A stretch of DNA of 64,000 nt from Pelobates cultripes (lineage: Eukaryota > Chordata > Amphibia > Anura > Pelobatidae): NCBI GenBank assembly GCA_933207985.1, contig OW240912.1, positions 363,705,424 through 363,769,423 of the forward strand. The letters run 5' to 3'. Shown piece by piece: positions 52,763-63,574 of the stretch. The first letter of the stretch is position 1. Each line of letters starts with the position of its first letter. The notes under the pieces are model-generated. The model was given only the letters and a program-made list of their open reading frames with translations. It was not told the DNA's origin and ran no database searches. The translations under genes were made by a program, and so were the position numbers.

Positions 52763-55700
52763 TTACCCCCCCTCGAAGACCGCCCGCACGGCGGGAAGCG
52801 GAAGGCTTCAAAGGAAAGCGGGCATGAAAGGAGCGGACCAAAGAGGGAGCGTGCACATCACAGCTCGAAACCCAGGACCGCTCCTCAGGGCCGTACCCCT
52901 TCCAGTCCACCAAATATTGCAGCCGACCCCTAGAAACACGAGAGTCGAGAAGGGCAGCCACCTCGTACACGTCGTCAGAGACAGCGCGAGGGGAAACGGG
53001 CCGCCCAAGGGGACGAGAGAACCGGTTACACAGCAAGGGCTTCAAGTGAAACGTGTTCGGGACACGCATGGAAGGAGGCAGATCAAGGGAGTAGGAAACG
53101 GGGTTAACCCTACATAACACCTTGAAGGGACCAAGAAACCTGGGGGCAAATTTCATCGAGGGAACCTTGAGACGGAGGTTCCTGGAGGACAACCATACCC
53201 TATCACCCGGAACATAAGAAGGGGCCGCAACCCTACGGCGATCAGCAAACTTTTTCTGAGCAGCTGCTGAACGAGACAGCGCAACATGGACCGGATCCCA
53301 CGTCTTCCGCAAAGAGGCGAGGTGCTGGTCCAAGGCGGGCATTCCCTTGTCGGAGAACGCACCGGGAAGGACAGAAGGACGAAACCCATAAGCAACCTCA
53401 AAAGGACTTAAGCCAGTAGACGAATGAGACACCATATTCCTGGCAAATTCAGCCCACGGAAGAAGGCGAGACCAGTCATCCTGGTGCGCATTAGTGAAGC
53501 AGCGTAAATACAATTCCACAGACTGATTAGCACGTTCGGCCGCACCATTAGATTGCGGGTGATAGGAGGAAGAGAACGACAAGGAGACCCCCATCTCAGC
53601 ACAAAAGCCCCTCCAAAACCGAGAGACAAATTGAGGGCCCCTGTCAGATACGATATCCTGAGGTACCCCATGCAATCGGAACACTTCTTTGGCAAACACC
53701 TGAGCTTACTGAACCGCAGAAGGCAGTTTCTTAAGCGGAATAAAGTGCGCCATTTTAGAGAACCTATCCGTCACAGTCAGTATCACCGTCTGACCATCAG
53801 AAAGAGGTAGGTCTACAATGAAATCCATGGATAAGTGGGTCCATGGTTTCTTGGGTATAGATAGAGGCATCAGAAAACCCTGGGGTCTCATATTAGGGGA
53901 TTTACATTGCGTGCAGACCTGACAAGCCTGAACAAAATCCACTACGTCTCGCTTGAGTGAAGGCCACCAGAACTGTTGAAGGAGGCCCTTGTAGGTTTTG
54001 GTAACCCCCGGATGACCAGCAGTTTTGGCTGTGTGAAATAAAGTTAACAACTCTTTTCTGTCATTAGCTTCAACGTATAGTTTACCAACCGGCGTCTCAG
54101 GGGGTGCCTGGGTTTGGTATGTCTTAATACTGTTAAGGAAAGGTGAAGAAACAACCAAACGGGTAGCAGCTATTATCTGAGACTCAGGTACAATAGGTTC
54201 AGGAGGCGGGTTAACAAATTCTACTGGTTCATGCTGCCGAGAGATGGCGTCAGCCTTGGCATTACGGCAACCAGGTCTATAGGTGATAACATATTGGAAG
54301 CGTGAGAGAAATAGAGACCATCTAGCCTGCCGGGCAGATAACCTTCTAGCATCAGCAATATAGGATAGATTCTTATGATCTGTTATAACCATAATTTTGT
54401 GTCTAGAACCCTCTAATAAGTACCTCCATTCCTTGAAAGCTAACACAATAGCTAATAGTTCCCTATTCCCAACATCATAATTCTTCTCTGAATCAGACAA
54501 CCTTTTAGAAAAATAACAACAGGAATGGAGGGGTTTGTCATAAGACAACCTCTGTGACAGTACGGCTCCCACACCTGACTCCGAGGCGTCTACTTCCATA
54601 ACAAAGGGAAGAGAAGGATCAGGGTGGTGCAGCACTGGAGCAGAGGCAAATGCCTTGTTGAGGGTTTCGAAGGCCTTAAGGGCTTCAGGAGTCCAAACCC
54701 TAGGATGTAGACCTTTTTTTGTCAACTTCGTTATGGGAGATATGAGTGGTGAAAAGTTTTTTATAAATTTCCTATAATAGTTGGCAAATCCTATAAAACG
54801 CTGGATAGCCTTTAGTCCTTGGGGAAGTGGCCAGGACATTATAGCTTCCAATTTAGCAGGATCCATACTGAAACCCTGTTCAGTAATGATATATCCTAGA
54901 AATTGCACAGAGGTCTGATCGAATAAACATTTTTCTAACTTACAGTAGAGTCCGTTCTGCAATAGCCTTTTGAGCACCATCCTAACATGGTTATGGTGTG
55001 ACTTCAAATCAGGAGAATACACAAGTATGTCGTCAAGGTATACTACAGCACAGACATGCAATAGATCCCTAAGGACATCATTTATGAGGTCCTGAAACAC
55101 GGCAGGAGCATTACACAATCCAAAAGGCATGACCAGATATTCGTAATGCCCACTGCGTGTGTTGAACGCTGTCTTCCACTCGTCATTCTCCTTTATACGG
55201 ACAAGGTTATAAGCCCCCGAGGTCTAATTTGGTGAAGAATTTAGAACCTTTAACACGATCAAACAACTCAGTGATGAGGGGGATAGGGTAGGCGTTTTTA
55301 ACCGTTATATTGTTCAGACCCCTGTAGTCTATACACGGCCTCAAATCACCCTCCTTCTTAGCCACAAAAAAGAAACCAGCACCAGCAGGAGAGGAGGACC
55401 TTCTAATAAAACCTTTTCTTAGGGATTCCTGTATGTACTCCTCCATGATTTGGTTCTCTTTTTCAGAAAGAGGGTAGACCTTTCCCCTAGGAGGCATAGT
55501 GCCCGGTAAGAGGTTTATGGCACAATCATACTCACGATGTGGTGGTAGCTTATCTGCCTCCCTCTTCTCAAAAACCAAGGCAAGATCCGCATAAACAGAG
55601 GGCACAGAAACCGAGAGTGGTTTAGCCGTGGGTACGTTAAGTAAACAGACAGGACGTACATGAGCCACACAGTCTCGCTGACAAGATTCCCCCCAGGAGA

Positions 55701-56079
55701 GTATGTCTAAACAACCCCAATCAAGAACAGGGTTGTGTTTAACTAACCAGGGAAAACCCAGAACGATGGAGGCTGTAGGGGAGTCAATTATTTGGAAGGT
55801 TAACTTCTCCTTGTGCAAAACACCCACAGACATAACTATTTCCTGGGTTTCATGGGTAACCAGAGGTTTCTCCAGTGGTCTACCATCTATGGCCTCAACG
55901 GCCAAGGGTGTCTCCTTTTGGATCAAATTCAGGGCTGCGGTTTTGGCAAAGGTCTCATCCATAAGGTTGTCTGCCGCACCCGAATCGATCAGGGCTTTGG
56001 TTGTTATAGTGGTTTTATTGACCAAGAGAGAAACCGTAATAAATGGTCTAGAGATGGACATATGAGGGGACAAAGTCAT
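52763..56079 (-). pseudogene. Gypsy C Pol (PR-RT-RH-IN-chromodomain), frameshift and stop
   Basis: The first frame, 56079-55207, holds protease (ALIDSGAADNL) and the start of RT. A two-base loss near 55210-55225 breaks it inside RT (KLDL..GAYN block). The next frame, 55130-53706, holds RT (AVVYLDDILVYS), RNase H (EVDASESGVGAVLSQ) and the integrase zinc site and first Asp (DFIVDLP), ended by a TAA at 53706-53708. The same frame continues from 53699 with the second Asp (SDRGPQF), Glu (GAAERANQ), and chromodomain (YLVDWKGYGPEERSW), reading to the LTR. A two- to three-residue loss (FHLKPLL) sits in the integrase tail. Two breaks inactivate it. Confidence 0.9.
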
Positions 56080-56108
56080 AACACCCGAGGCCGACCCCTC
56101 TCTAGGCC

Positions 56109-57032
56109 TTAGGTGCTGCAGTTTCCCTGTAGTTTAGGGCAGGCTTTACAGTGATGCCCCCTCTTCCCACAATAAAGGCATAACCCCTCCCTTCTACGGT
56201 ACGCTCTTTCGGCCTCAGTTAACCCCGTAGCACCCAACTGCATGGGTTCAGGGGATGGCTGCACAGGAGCGGGTAACGCTAGCAGGGAAGTACTGGGTAG
56301 AGCAGGTAACACCCGTGTATCCAACCGTCTTTGGCTACGCCTCTCTCTAATACGGTTATCTATAAGAATCACATAGTCTATAACATCATCTAGAAGAGCA
56401 GGTAATTCCCTGGATGCTATTTCATCCAGTATATAAGCGGCCAGACCCTCCTGAAAGGCTGTTACGAGGGCGTCATTATTCCAAACCACTTCAGCTGCTA
56501 GAGTACGAAATTCGATAGTGTAATCTGCTACAGACCTGTTACCCTGTCGGACCCTAAGCAGAGCCTTGCCAGCAGAAGCAACCCTACCGGGTTGATCAAA
56601 CGTGCGTCTGAAAGCTGTCAGAAAATCAGCAAAGGACATAGGAGACGTATTTTCCCAAATGGGGTTGGCCCATGCTAAAGCTCTCCCGGACAAGTGGTTT
56701 ATCAAAAAGGCAATTTTAGATCTGTCAGTGGGATAGGAGCGTGGATTCATCACCAAATGGATGTCGATTTGGTTGAGGAAACCACGACACAATGCTGGGT
56801 CACCACTGTAGCGCTGTGGCGGCGTCATGTGAACTACATGAGCGGGAACAGGTACCGGAGTGGGAATGGGTTCGGGCACAGCAGCAGCAGCCTCCTGAAC
56901 GGCAGGTTGCAAGTGTGCAGTACGAGCCAGAATGGTTTGCAAAGCTTGAGCAAACTGATCCATACGGTGGTCCAAGCCATCCATTCTAGCCTCTTGATTA
57001 ACTAGGAGCTGTGGTATGTCAGCAGGTTCCAT
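56109..57032 (-). CDS. Gypsy C Gag
   Basis: 307 codons, unbroken, starting 5 bases after the primer site (MEPADIPQLL). N-terminal coiled region with RMDQFAQALQTIL, Pro/Ala-rich linker, capsid core (FLNQIDIHLVMNP ... FLTAFRRTFD), C-terminal CCHC knuckle (CLYCGKRGHHCKACP). Forms the particle shell. Pol overlaps in another frame. It is the only intact gypsy Gag in the window. Confidence 0.9.
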   Translation of the reverse strand: MEPADIPQLLVNQEARMDGLDHRMDQFAQALQTILARTAHLQPAVQEAAAAVPEPIPTPVPVPAHVVHMTPPQRYSGDPALCRGFLNQIDIHLVMNPRSYPTDRSKIAFLINHLSGRALAWANPIWENTSPMSFADFLTAFRRTFDQPGRVASAGKALLRVRQGNRSVADYTIEFRTLAAEVVWNNDALVTAFQEGLAAYILDEIASRELPALLDDVIDYVILIDNRIRERRSQRRLDTRVLPALPSTSLLALPAPVQPSPEPMQLGATGLTEAERAYRRREGLCLYCGKRGHHCKACPKLQGNCST

Positions 57033-57036
57033 TATG

Positions 57037-57046
57037 GCCCTGTTGT
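57037..57046 (-). promoter_or_regulatory. Gypsy C self-primer binding site
   Basis: ACAACAGGGC (minus), two bases inside the 5' LTR; exact reverse complement of GCCCTGTTGT at the predicted RNA start (57308-57299). The sequence differs from gypsy B, but the pairing is kept. Confidence 0.8.
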
Positions 57047-57048
57047 AA

Positions 57049-57668
57049 TGTCACGATTCGGGGAACCAAACACGCCAACACACACACACACACAAAGTGC
57101 CGTACCGGACCTTAGAGTGGCCGGGCTAAGCACACAAAGAATAGTCAGGAAACAAGCCGAGTAAGGGGAACCAGAAGACAGAATAACGTGAAACAAGCCT
57201 AGGTCAAAGGGTAGGAGAAAGACACAGAGTCGGATAACAAGCCAGAGAGTACGTAACCAGAAGCACAAGTTCAGAATCAATACTAACAAGCAAAGACCAC
57301 AACAGGGCAAGGAGGAACAGGAAAGGTAAGTATTTAAACCATCAGGTTAATTCTGATTGGATGATTTCCAATCAGAATTAACAATCACACGTGGGAGATA
57401 TTTAGACCTCCCACTGTGATTGTGGCACTTTGCCTTTAACGCCGGGTCAGGTGACTGACCCCGGCGTGTATAAACCTGGGCGGTCTCCCAGCGTGCAGCG
57501 TCATGCATGCTGCCGCTGGGGGACGTGGAGGGAACGGCGGGCGGCATCCGAGGTTGGAAGGATGCCGCTCGCCGTACCCACGAGGCGGAGGGGACCGCGG
57601 ACGGCTGGAGGGTGAGTACTGCGAGCGGAGTGCAGCCTCCCCTCGCAGCCGTCCGCGGGAGCCTGACA
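57049..57668 (-). repeat. 5' LTR of gypsy C (620 bp)
   Basis: TGTCA...TGACA. Contains a perfect 14-bp inverted repeat with CCAAT/ATTGG (57348-57361 and 57367-57380) next to an AT-rich core promoter. Confidence 0.9.
57299..57340 (-). promoter_or_regulatory. Gypsy C core promoter and RNA 5' end
   Basis: AT-rich TTTAAATA (minus, 57338-57331) with GCCCTGTTGT 23-32 bp downstream (57308-57299). Confidence 0.65.
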
Positions 57669-57699
57669 CATACCTCCAGTGGGAGATGGGCTATGGGTG

Positions 57700-57815
57700 G
57701 CCAGCGATCCTTATTTAGTGTTAAACTGCTCTAAAATGGTTAGAGCAGAAGACTCTAGGCACTATAACCATATCAAATAGACTGAATGGTTACTGTGTCT
57801 ATAGTGTCCCTTATA
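57700..57815. repeat. T2-like MITE, right-end part
   Basis: GGCACTATAACC and GTGTCTATAGTGTCCC with TGCTCTAAAATGGTTAGAGCA hairpin; TTAT instead of TTAA at the end. Confidence 0.55.
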
Positions 57816-58034
57816 ATTATAATTTTATGAAAAAGAGAGGAAAAATAAACAATTAATATAAACTCAAAATGTAATAAAAATAATCAAATTAAAGGAATAC
57901 AATAGTCCCCAAAACATTTTTATAGCTCAGTTAATGGAATCTTTTATAATAATACAAATTTAGATTAAAATAACCCTTTACTCATCTGTAATCTAATAAT
58001 CTAGTATTGAGACAGTCTCCTCTAGGTATGTGCA

Positions 58035-58440
58035 TGGGCCAAAAATTTGGTTAGGTTCGGAAATTCGTGTAAGAAAAAAAATGCAGCACTTTGGCAATTC
58101 GGTATGGTTTGGCAATTCCAAAATTTGGGAACTTCGGCAATTCTGAACTTTCTGCAGTTCGGGACTTTGGCAATTCGGAACTTCGGCAATTCGGGATTTC
58201 AGCAATTCAGGATTTCAACTTCAGAACTTCGGAATTCGGAACATCTGTAGGGCTCCCTAACCCTACCCGTACCCTTACCCCTACACCTATCCCTACCCTA
58301 TCACTAACCCTGTCATCACTCACCTAATTTTCCCTCCCTCTCTTGTTTTGCCACTTTTCAGAAATCCGAAGCACTTCGGAACTTCAGAAATTCAGTTATT
58401 CGGCACTTCGGACATTCACATTCGGAACAAAAAGGAATTG
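58035..58440. repeat. TTCGG-type simple repeat with C3TA-like core
   Basis: Degenerate repeats of AATTCGG and ACTTCGG (58050-58245 and 58365-58430) flank a stretch of 'ccctaaccctacccgtaccc'-like sequence (58253-58312) that recalls, but does not match, telomeric CCCTAA repeats. Confidence 0.6.
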
Positions 58441-59825
58441 CACATGTCTATTCTCTTCTTCATGCTTGTATTTCACCTCAAGTATTATTGAATCCTTCAA
58501 ATAATGTTATCCTTTACAACTCTCACAGTCACATGATTGCTGTCTTTTCTGAAGTAAACTGGCATTATTTTACACATTGACCATTCCATTGCCCAATTTT
58601 TCAGTTGATTAAATACATATACAATGTTCTGAAGCTTACTGGTTTTTCTACAATTAATTTTGTATTTTTAGGTACTCAAAATATATTTTCGAATTGTTAA
58701 TGAATTTTCTCCATTGCTCACAAATATCTTTTACTATATTATATAGACATTGTGCCAATGAACATACATTACTGATTGCATTGGATCCCAGTAGGCAGTA
58801 GTGGAATCATATGGCAGGAAATTAAATTTGGGGGAGGTGAGGTGAAAAGAGACAGTCATATTAGTAGAATTCAAACGCATTTACATTTTTAGCAGAACTG
58901 AAATGTGTTAAGCATAATTGATAACCTCTTATATTAGAGCACGATCCGATATTGGTTTTCTGATGGCTATTAAGTGAAAGGCAAAATCCAGTTAATGAAG
59001 AATATTTAATTTATTTATTTCTAAACGGATTTACCAGAAAGAGTATAGTGTTACTTTTAAACAGATAGACATATACAATGCTATTACACATAAATCCCAT
59101 CACTATGGAAATTATGGATGCACCATTTAAACTACTGCACAATAAATGTGTTTATTGCAAAGGAACTTCAACAGTCGGTGGTACCCTTATAGCGCAGCTG
59201 CAGGTGCCTATGTGGAGATCTAAAGCTCTATCTGCCCAGCCATGCCATGCTCTCACTGTAGGTCTGCACCTCTTCCTGGGTGCAGAGCACTGCCGATGCT
59301 CCCTCCCGGTCGGAGATTTACAGAGGTTTGCCCTGTGATCCACTGCAACTAAAATGTATTGAAATTACAGTAACCCTGTATGAACGTTAATTCAACATGT
59401 CCCTTATTAGTAATGTACAATAATGTAATAAATATACTAAACACCAGGAATATCCATTAAGAAGAAGGATATTTTTTGCATGATGAATAGTAGTCCATTA
59501 TTAATGCAGATTGGCTTATTTCTCTTGTTCCATTGTTGGTAAAAAAAAAAAAAAAAGAAAAGAAAAGAAAGAAATTAGTAGCATTATATTTATGATGTGC
59601 TTGCATTTCACCTATTTTATCAACACAGCCATTACTGCACAAAGGAACATTTAAATCAGAAGCATTTCTGTTTAATTAAAAAAATATTTTATGTTAGGTC
59701 AGAACAACAAAATCCTTCACAGAGAACAGAAAGCAAACTCAAATTGGTGTGCAGATAAATTCTAAAAACAAACATTGTTACAAAAATTTAATTATGCGAT
59801 TTAAGATTAAAATCTAAATAGACAG
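58441..59825. other. No gene recognised
   Basis: AT-rich DNA. 59155-59340 is less AT-rich and carries an open frame on each strand (59078-59338 plus, 59343-59152 minus), but no motif or clean splice pair supports an exon. Confidence 0.4.
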
Positions 59826-59918
59826 AGAAACATAGAAACATAGAAACATAGAAACATAGAATGTGACGGCAGATAAGAATCATAAGAATCATTCGGCCCA
59901 TCTAGTCTGCCCAGAAGA
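59826..59918 (-). repeat. CR1 3' end fragment
   Basis: Four GAAACATA units (octamer tail, reversed), then the CR1 3' block (CATTCGGCCCATCTAGTCTG). Only the last ~90 bp of a CR1 copy; a typical short 5'-truncated insertion. Confidence 0.85.
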
Positions 59919-60400
59919 ACTATAACCTGTTACTTTTGATTTTGTAATGTTTTATTTCATATTGTTGTTGTTAAAAAAAAAAAAAAAAAAGAACACATGA
60001 AAGTCAAATTAAAATGGTCTCTAATTCACACAAATTAAGAAAATAATTTTCTGGTTAGCAATCAATGTGATAGTGGGTGCTTGCAAGGGCACTTTAAAAA
60101 GTGTAATGATGTGTGTGCCTCAACCTGTTAGCAAATAAATTGAAAACAGGCAATTTAGTTGCACCGTACATCCCATCTTTACCATAACTGAAACCAGGAT
60201 GTTTTTGGAAAGGACATTTATAGGGCATAGTACCTGCATAGGGCACTCTAAAAAAAATGTGCATGTGTAAGATCAGATTAGAAAATACTTAAAAATGTAT
60301 TTTTCAGTTTTTGCTGATATTCTAAGTAGGTAGACACACCAGCAAAGTAAGTCTAAGCCTGAATTCAGGATAGTCTCACCAGACAATTGGTAAATGTGGT
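59919..60400. other. No gene recognised
   Basis: A-run at 59973-59990 and otherwise AT-rich sequence without motif. Confidence 0.4.
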
Positions 60401-60409
60401 ATATATATA

Positions 60410-61265
60410 CTGTGTATATCCAGAAAATGAAGGACACAGATATGGTCAAGAGGTCCAGGTCTTGTCTGGGGTAATTTGGAAGCAATTGGATCTGAGGGAC
60501 TTTGACCATGGAATGGTTGTTAAAATTATGCTGCTGATTTCCTGGGATTCTAATGCAACACAATATTTAAAGTTTACACAAAATTGTACATAAAAAACAT
60601 CAAACAATCATCAGTTCTGTGGGCAGAAAAAATTCATGGTAGAATGGACAGACTAGTTGAAGTTTATAGGTAGACAATAGAGTTGAAATAACCACACATC
60701 TCTGTGCTATGCAGAGAAGATCTCGGAATGCCATGTCAAACAAGTCAACGTGAATGGGTTACAACAGCAGAAGACCACACTGGGTTCAACTCCTGTCATC
60801 TAAGAACAGAAACGTAAGACTATGAAGGCAAAAGCTGTAAGAAAACTGACCATTCGAAGGTTGAAAAAATGTCATGATGACTGACGAATCACAGTATTTG
60901 CTGCAAATTGCCAAAGTTAGGTCTAGAATTTCATGTAGATAACATGAATCTGTGGAATCATTCTACCTTGTGGTAGTAGTTCAGGATAATAGTGGTGGTA
61001 TACTGATGTGGTGAACATTTTCTTTTAGCCCCTTTAATAGCATTTAAGCATGGCTCATAGCCTTCCTGTGGTATTGCTGGCTAATTGAATTCCATTATGA
61101 TCTCACTCTGCCTATCTTCTAATTGCTATTTCCAGCTATTGTAACAAAGTGTAACAAATGCACATATCATCTCAATTTATCATGAGTGAGTACAATGTAC
61201 TCCGACAGCCTCCAGTCACCGCAAGCTAATGGAACATCTTTGGGACAATTGTGTGATGCTCTAAG
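60410..61265 (+). pseudogene. Tc1-like transposase fossil
   Basis: Heavily decayed. Recognisable blocks: GGACTTTGACCATGG, TGGTAGAATGGACAGACTAG, ATTTCATGTAGATAACATGA, and CAGCCTCCAGTCACC...TGGAACATCTTTGGGAC, the nucleotide remains of a PPxSPDLNPIEHLW-type motif of a vertebrate Tc1-like family. No frame survives beyond about 60 codons. Confidence 0.65.
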
Positions 61266-61389
61266 GGTTCGATTTGCCAATAGGTAGAGTAGGCAGCTGT
61301 ATACAACAGACACCTAAATTAAGTACAAATGGCTATTCTTTATCGTTTTTCTAGATGGTAATTGTATCTTATTTTTTTATTGTGGCGCT

Positions 61390-61620
61390 AAGAAGTGAGA
61401 GCAACAACACTGAGCTCAGCTCTGAGAGCCTCTGGCTTTGCATAGGAAGTAGTAGAGAAGTGGAGAAGCACCCAGCAGACCCCAGGTAAGGAGTCAGAAC
61501 ATTCTAAGATTATTTGATTCCTAACAATTGGGGGAGCACCACAGCAGTTCAAGCGCCACTGTAACCACTACTGCATGCTATAGGAGTTACGGTGCTTGGA
61601 GTGTTCCTTCAAGCCTCGAG
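61390..61620. repeat. MITE right-end relic
   Basis: Ends GGTGCTTGGAGTGTTCCTTCAAG, with CAACAACACTGAGCTCAGC hairpin remnants. Confidence 0.4.
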
Positions 61621-61773
61621 AAGTGAAAACAACACAAAGCTCATCTTTTACACAGTTATATACTGTTTGTCTAATACAATCTGTAGTTCTGCCAATGTCA
61701 ATTAATCCTTCACCCCACTGTCATGCAAAGGGTTATGCGGGGTAATAGCTACACCTCTGTTATTTTTTTATCA

Positions 61774-62100
61774 AAGGGACACTCCAGCCCCTGAAAGCAA
61801 TTCGGCATGCAGAAGTGCTTAATGTGTAAAGAGTGTCCTCTTTTTTCATTTTACAAAAAGTGCAGATCTAAATAGAAATTGGCACTTTTATAAATTAGCC
61901 TTGTTACACCACCCTGCCAATCAGACAACTGAACCAGAGGATGGCATTTGCCCAGTGCACCGGTTTTTCCAATACTTCTCAGTGAGTTGCATTGCAAAGT
62001 TTGTGATTGGACAGCCTCAGAATGTCTGAGCTGGAGGATAAACAGAGGGCTTGCAAAGGCTGCAGACAAGAGAACTGCACGCTGTTTTTAGATATAAACA
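61774..62100. repeat. MITE left-end relic
   Basis: Starts AAAGGGACACTCCAGCCCC, as in the copy at 15286. The right end is unclear. An open frame (62069-61851) is chance. Confidence 0.5.
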
Positions 62101-63114
62101 TAGAAACATACAAAATTAAGCCTTGTGCTCAAACTCCCACTACTCCCATGTGACAGCAATGAACATAGTACACATCAGCCCTGATAAATACAATAAAAGC
62201 CAAAGAAAAAGTTACTTGCGCACTATCTCAAATCCCAATGCATATTTAAATAACTGAAGGTTCCTCAGTATCACTCCAATGGTCATTCAATTGTGAGTAA
62301 TTAATGTAGTAAGTAAAATAGCCATCTACTAATTTTGCCATAGACTGTAAATCATTACGCGAGATGTTTTGAACCGCATAACTGTATACCCCATCTTAAA
62401 TTCTAAATACAAATGCTGGATATCTAGGAATCACTGTGGGTGAAAAGGACGAAACTTGCAGCTCACAGTAGATGAGAAGAGCGAGACAGATATAACCCTA
62501 ACAGCAAAGAAAAGAGGTTTTATTCACTAAATACGGAAGTAAAATGTAGTTAACTGATAATTGTGTTTCGGATTGTAACCATAAAATGCTGAATGATGAA
62601 ATTACTAACTTAAATTTCATTCCATATCAGCTACTTTTGTCCTAAATTCTTAAATTTGATTGTTAACTGGAATGTTCTGAAGTTTACTAGTATTAATTGT
62701 GAACATGCCTTTTACATTTTTCTACCTGAAACATTATTAACTGTGATTTTTTAGCTGTGAAATAATAACAGGCGAAGTCATACTGTGATGTCATAAATGT
62801 AGCTACTGCTATAACTACTCTAACATTCCATTTCCTCCCATATGTACAGAAGGCTCTTACAGCAAGACACCTCTATACTTGTTTCTGAAACCATCTCACT
62901 GGATGGACCTTAAAACGTGAAGTTTGAAAACCCTCCATCAAAACTTGAACACTGATGGCATATGTCGTGAGACTACTTGTACACCCTTGATCCAATAACC
63001 GGATGAATATCATTTTAAGCTTTGTGAGCGCAGAGATCCATGAATTCTAAATGGTAATCCAGGTATCCTCTAAGAATCTGCCTTTAATCTATTTTCTTTT
63101 TCTCAATTTCCCTC
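62101..63114. other. No gene recognised
   Basis: AT-rich DNA without recognisable coding, repeat or RNA motif. Confidence 0.4.
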
Positions 63115-63574
63115 CCTCTGTTTGTTAATTTGTTTGGGGAATCTGTCTGTCACTTTAAATGTCTATTTCTCCGTCTGTCAATTTCAGTGTTTTGAGAAAG
63201 CTATCTATGTCTGTCAATTTAAATGTGTGGGGAATCAGTTTGCTTGTCAATTTAAATGTTTGGGGATATATGTCTGTCTGTCACTTCAAATGTTTGGAAA
63301 AAAACTATCTGTCTTTCTGTCTATTTATATGTATGTGAAAATCTGTCTATCTAGGTATCATTTTATTTGTTTGGGGAAAGCTGTATGTCTTTCAATATCA
63401 ATGCCTGTGGAAGTCTGTCAGTCTGTATGTCAATTTCAATATTTGGGATAATCTGTCTGTCAGTTTAAATGTTTGGGGAAATCTATGTATCTGTCTGTAA
63501 TTTTAAACATTTGGGGCAAATCTGCCTGTGTCGCTGTCAATTTCAGTATTTGGGGTAATTTGTCTGTCTCTCAG
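63115..63574 (+). repeat. Degenerate minisatellite (CTGTC...TTTAAATGTTTGGGG)
   Basis: About ten imperfect units of 35-50 bp with 'tctgtctgtcaatttaaatg' and 'tttggggaaa'. The 109-codon frame 63122-63451 is a Cys/Phe-rich repeat reading of this and not a gene. Confidence 0.75.

Larger units (their letters stand above)
52142..57668 (-). mobile_element. Ty3/gypsy chromovirus C, full length, two LTRs
   Basis: 5527 bp in minus orientation, LTRs 621 and 620 bp with dozens of differences (about 5% by eye), so older than gypsy B. Order: 5' LTR (57668-57049), self-primer site, gag, pol with chromodomain, polypurine tract (complement of CCCCCC near 52766), 3' LTR. Its left flank is the satellite; its right flank (CATACCTCC) is not, and no target duplication is visible. 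Confidence 0.92.

Noticed and set aside
58253..58312. True telomeric repeat
   Set aside because: Only one or two exact CCCTAA units; the rest are variants.
59078..59343. Possible exon with open frames on both strands
   Set aside because: Composition is mildly exon-like, but no recognisable protein motif or consistent splice pair was found.
63122..63451. 109-codon Cys-rich frame resembling a secreted protein
   Set aside because: It is a direct reading of a degenerate minisatellite; no signal peptide followed by a stable fold.
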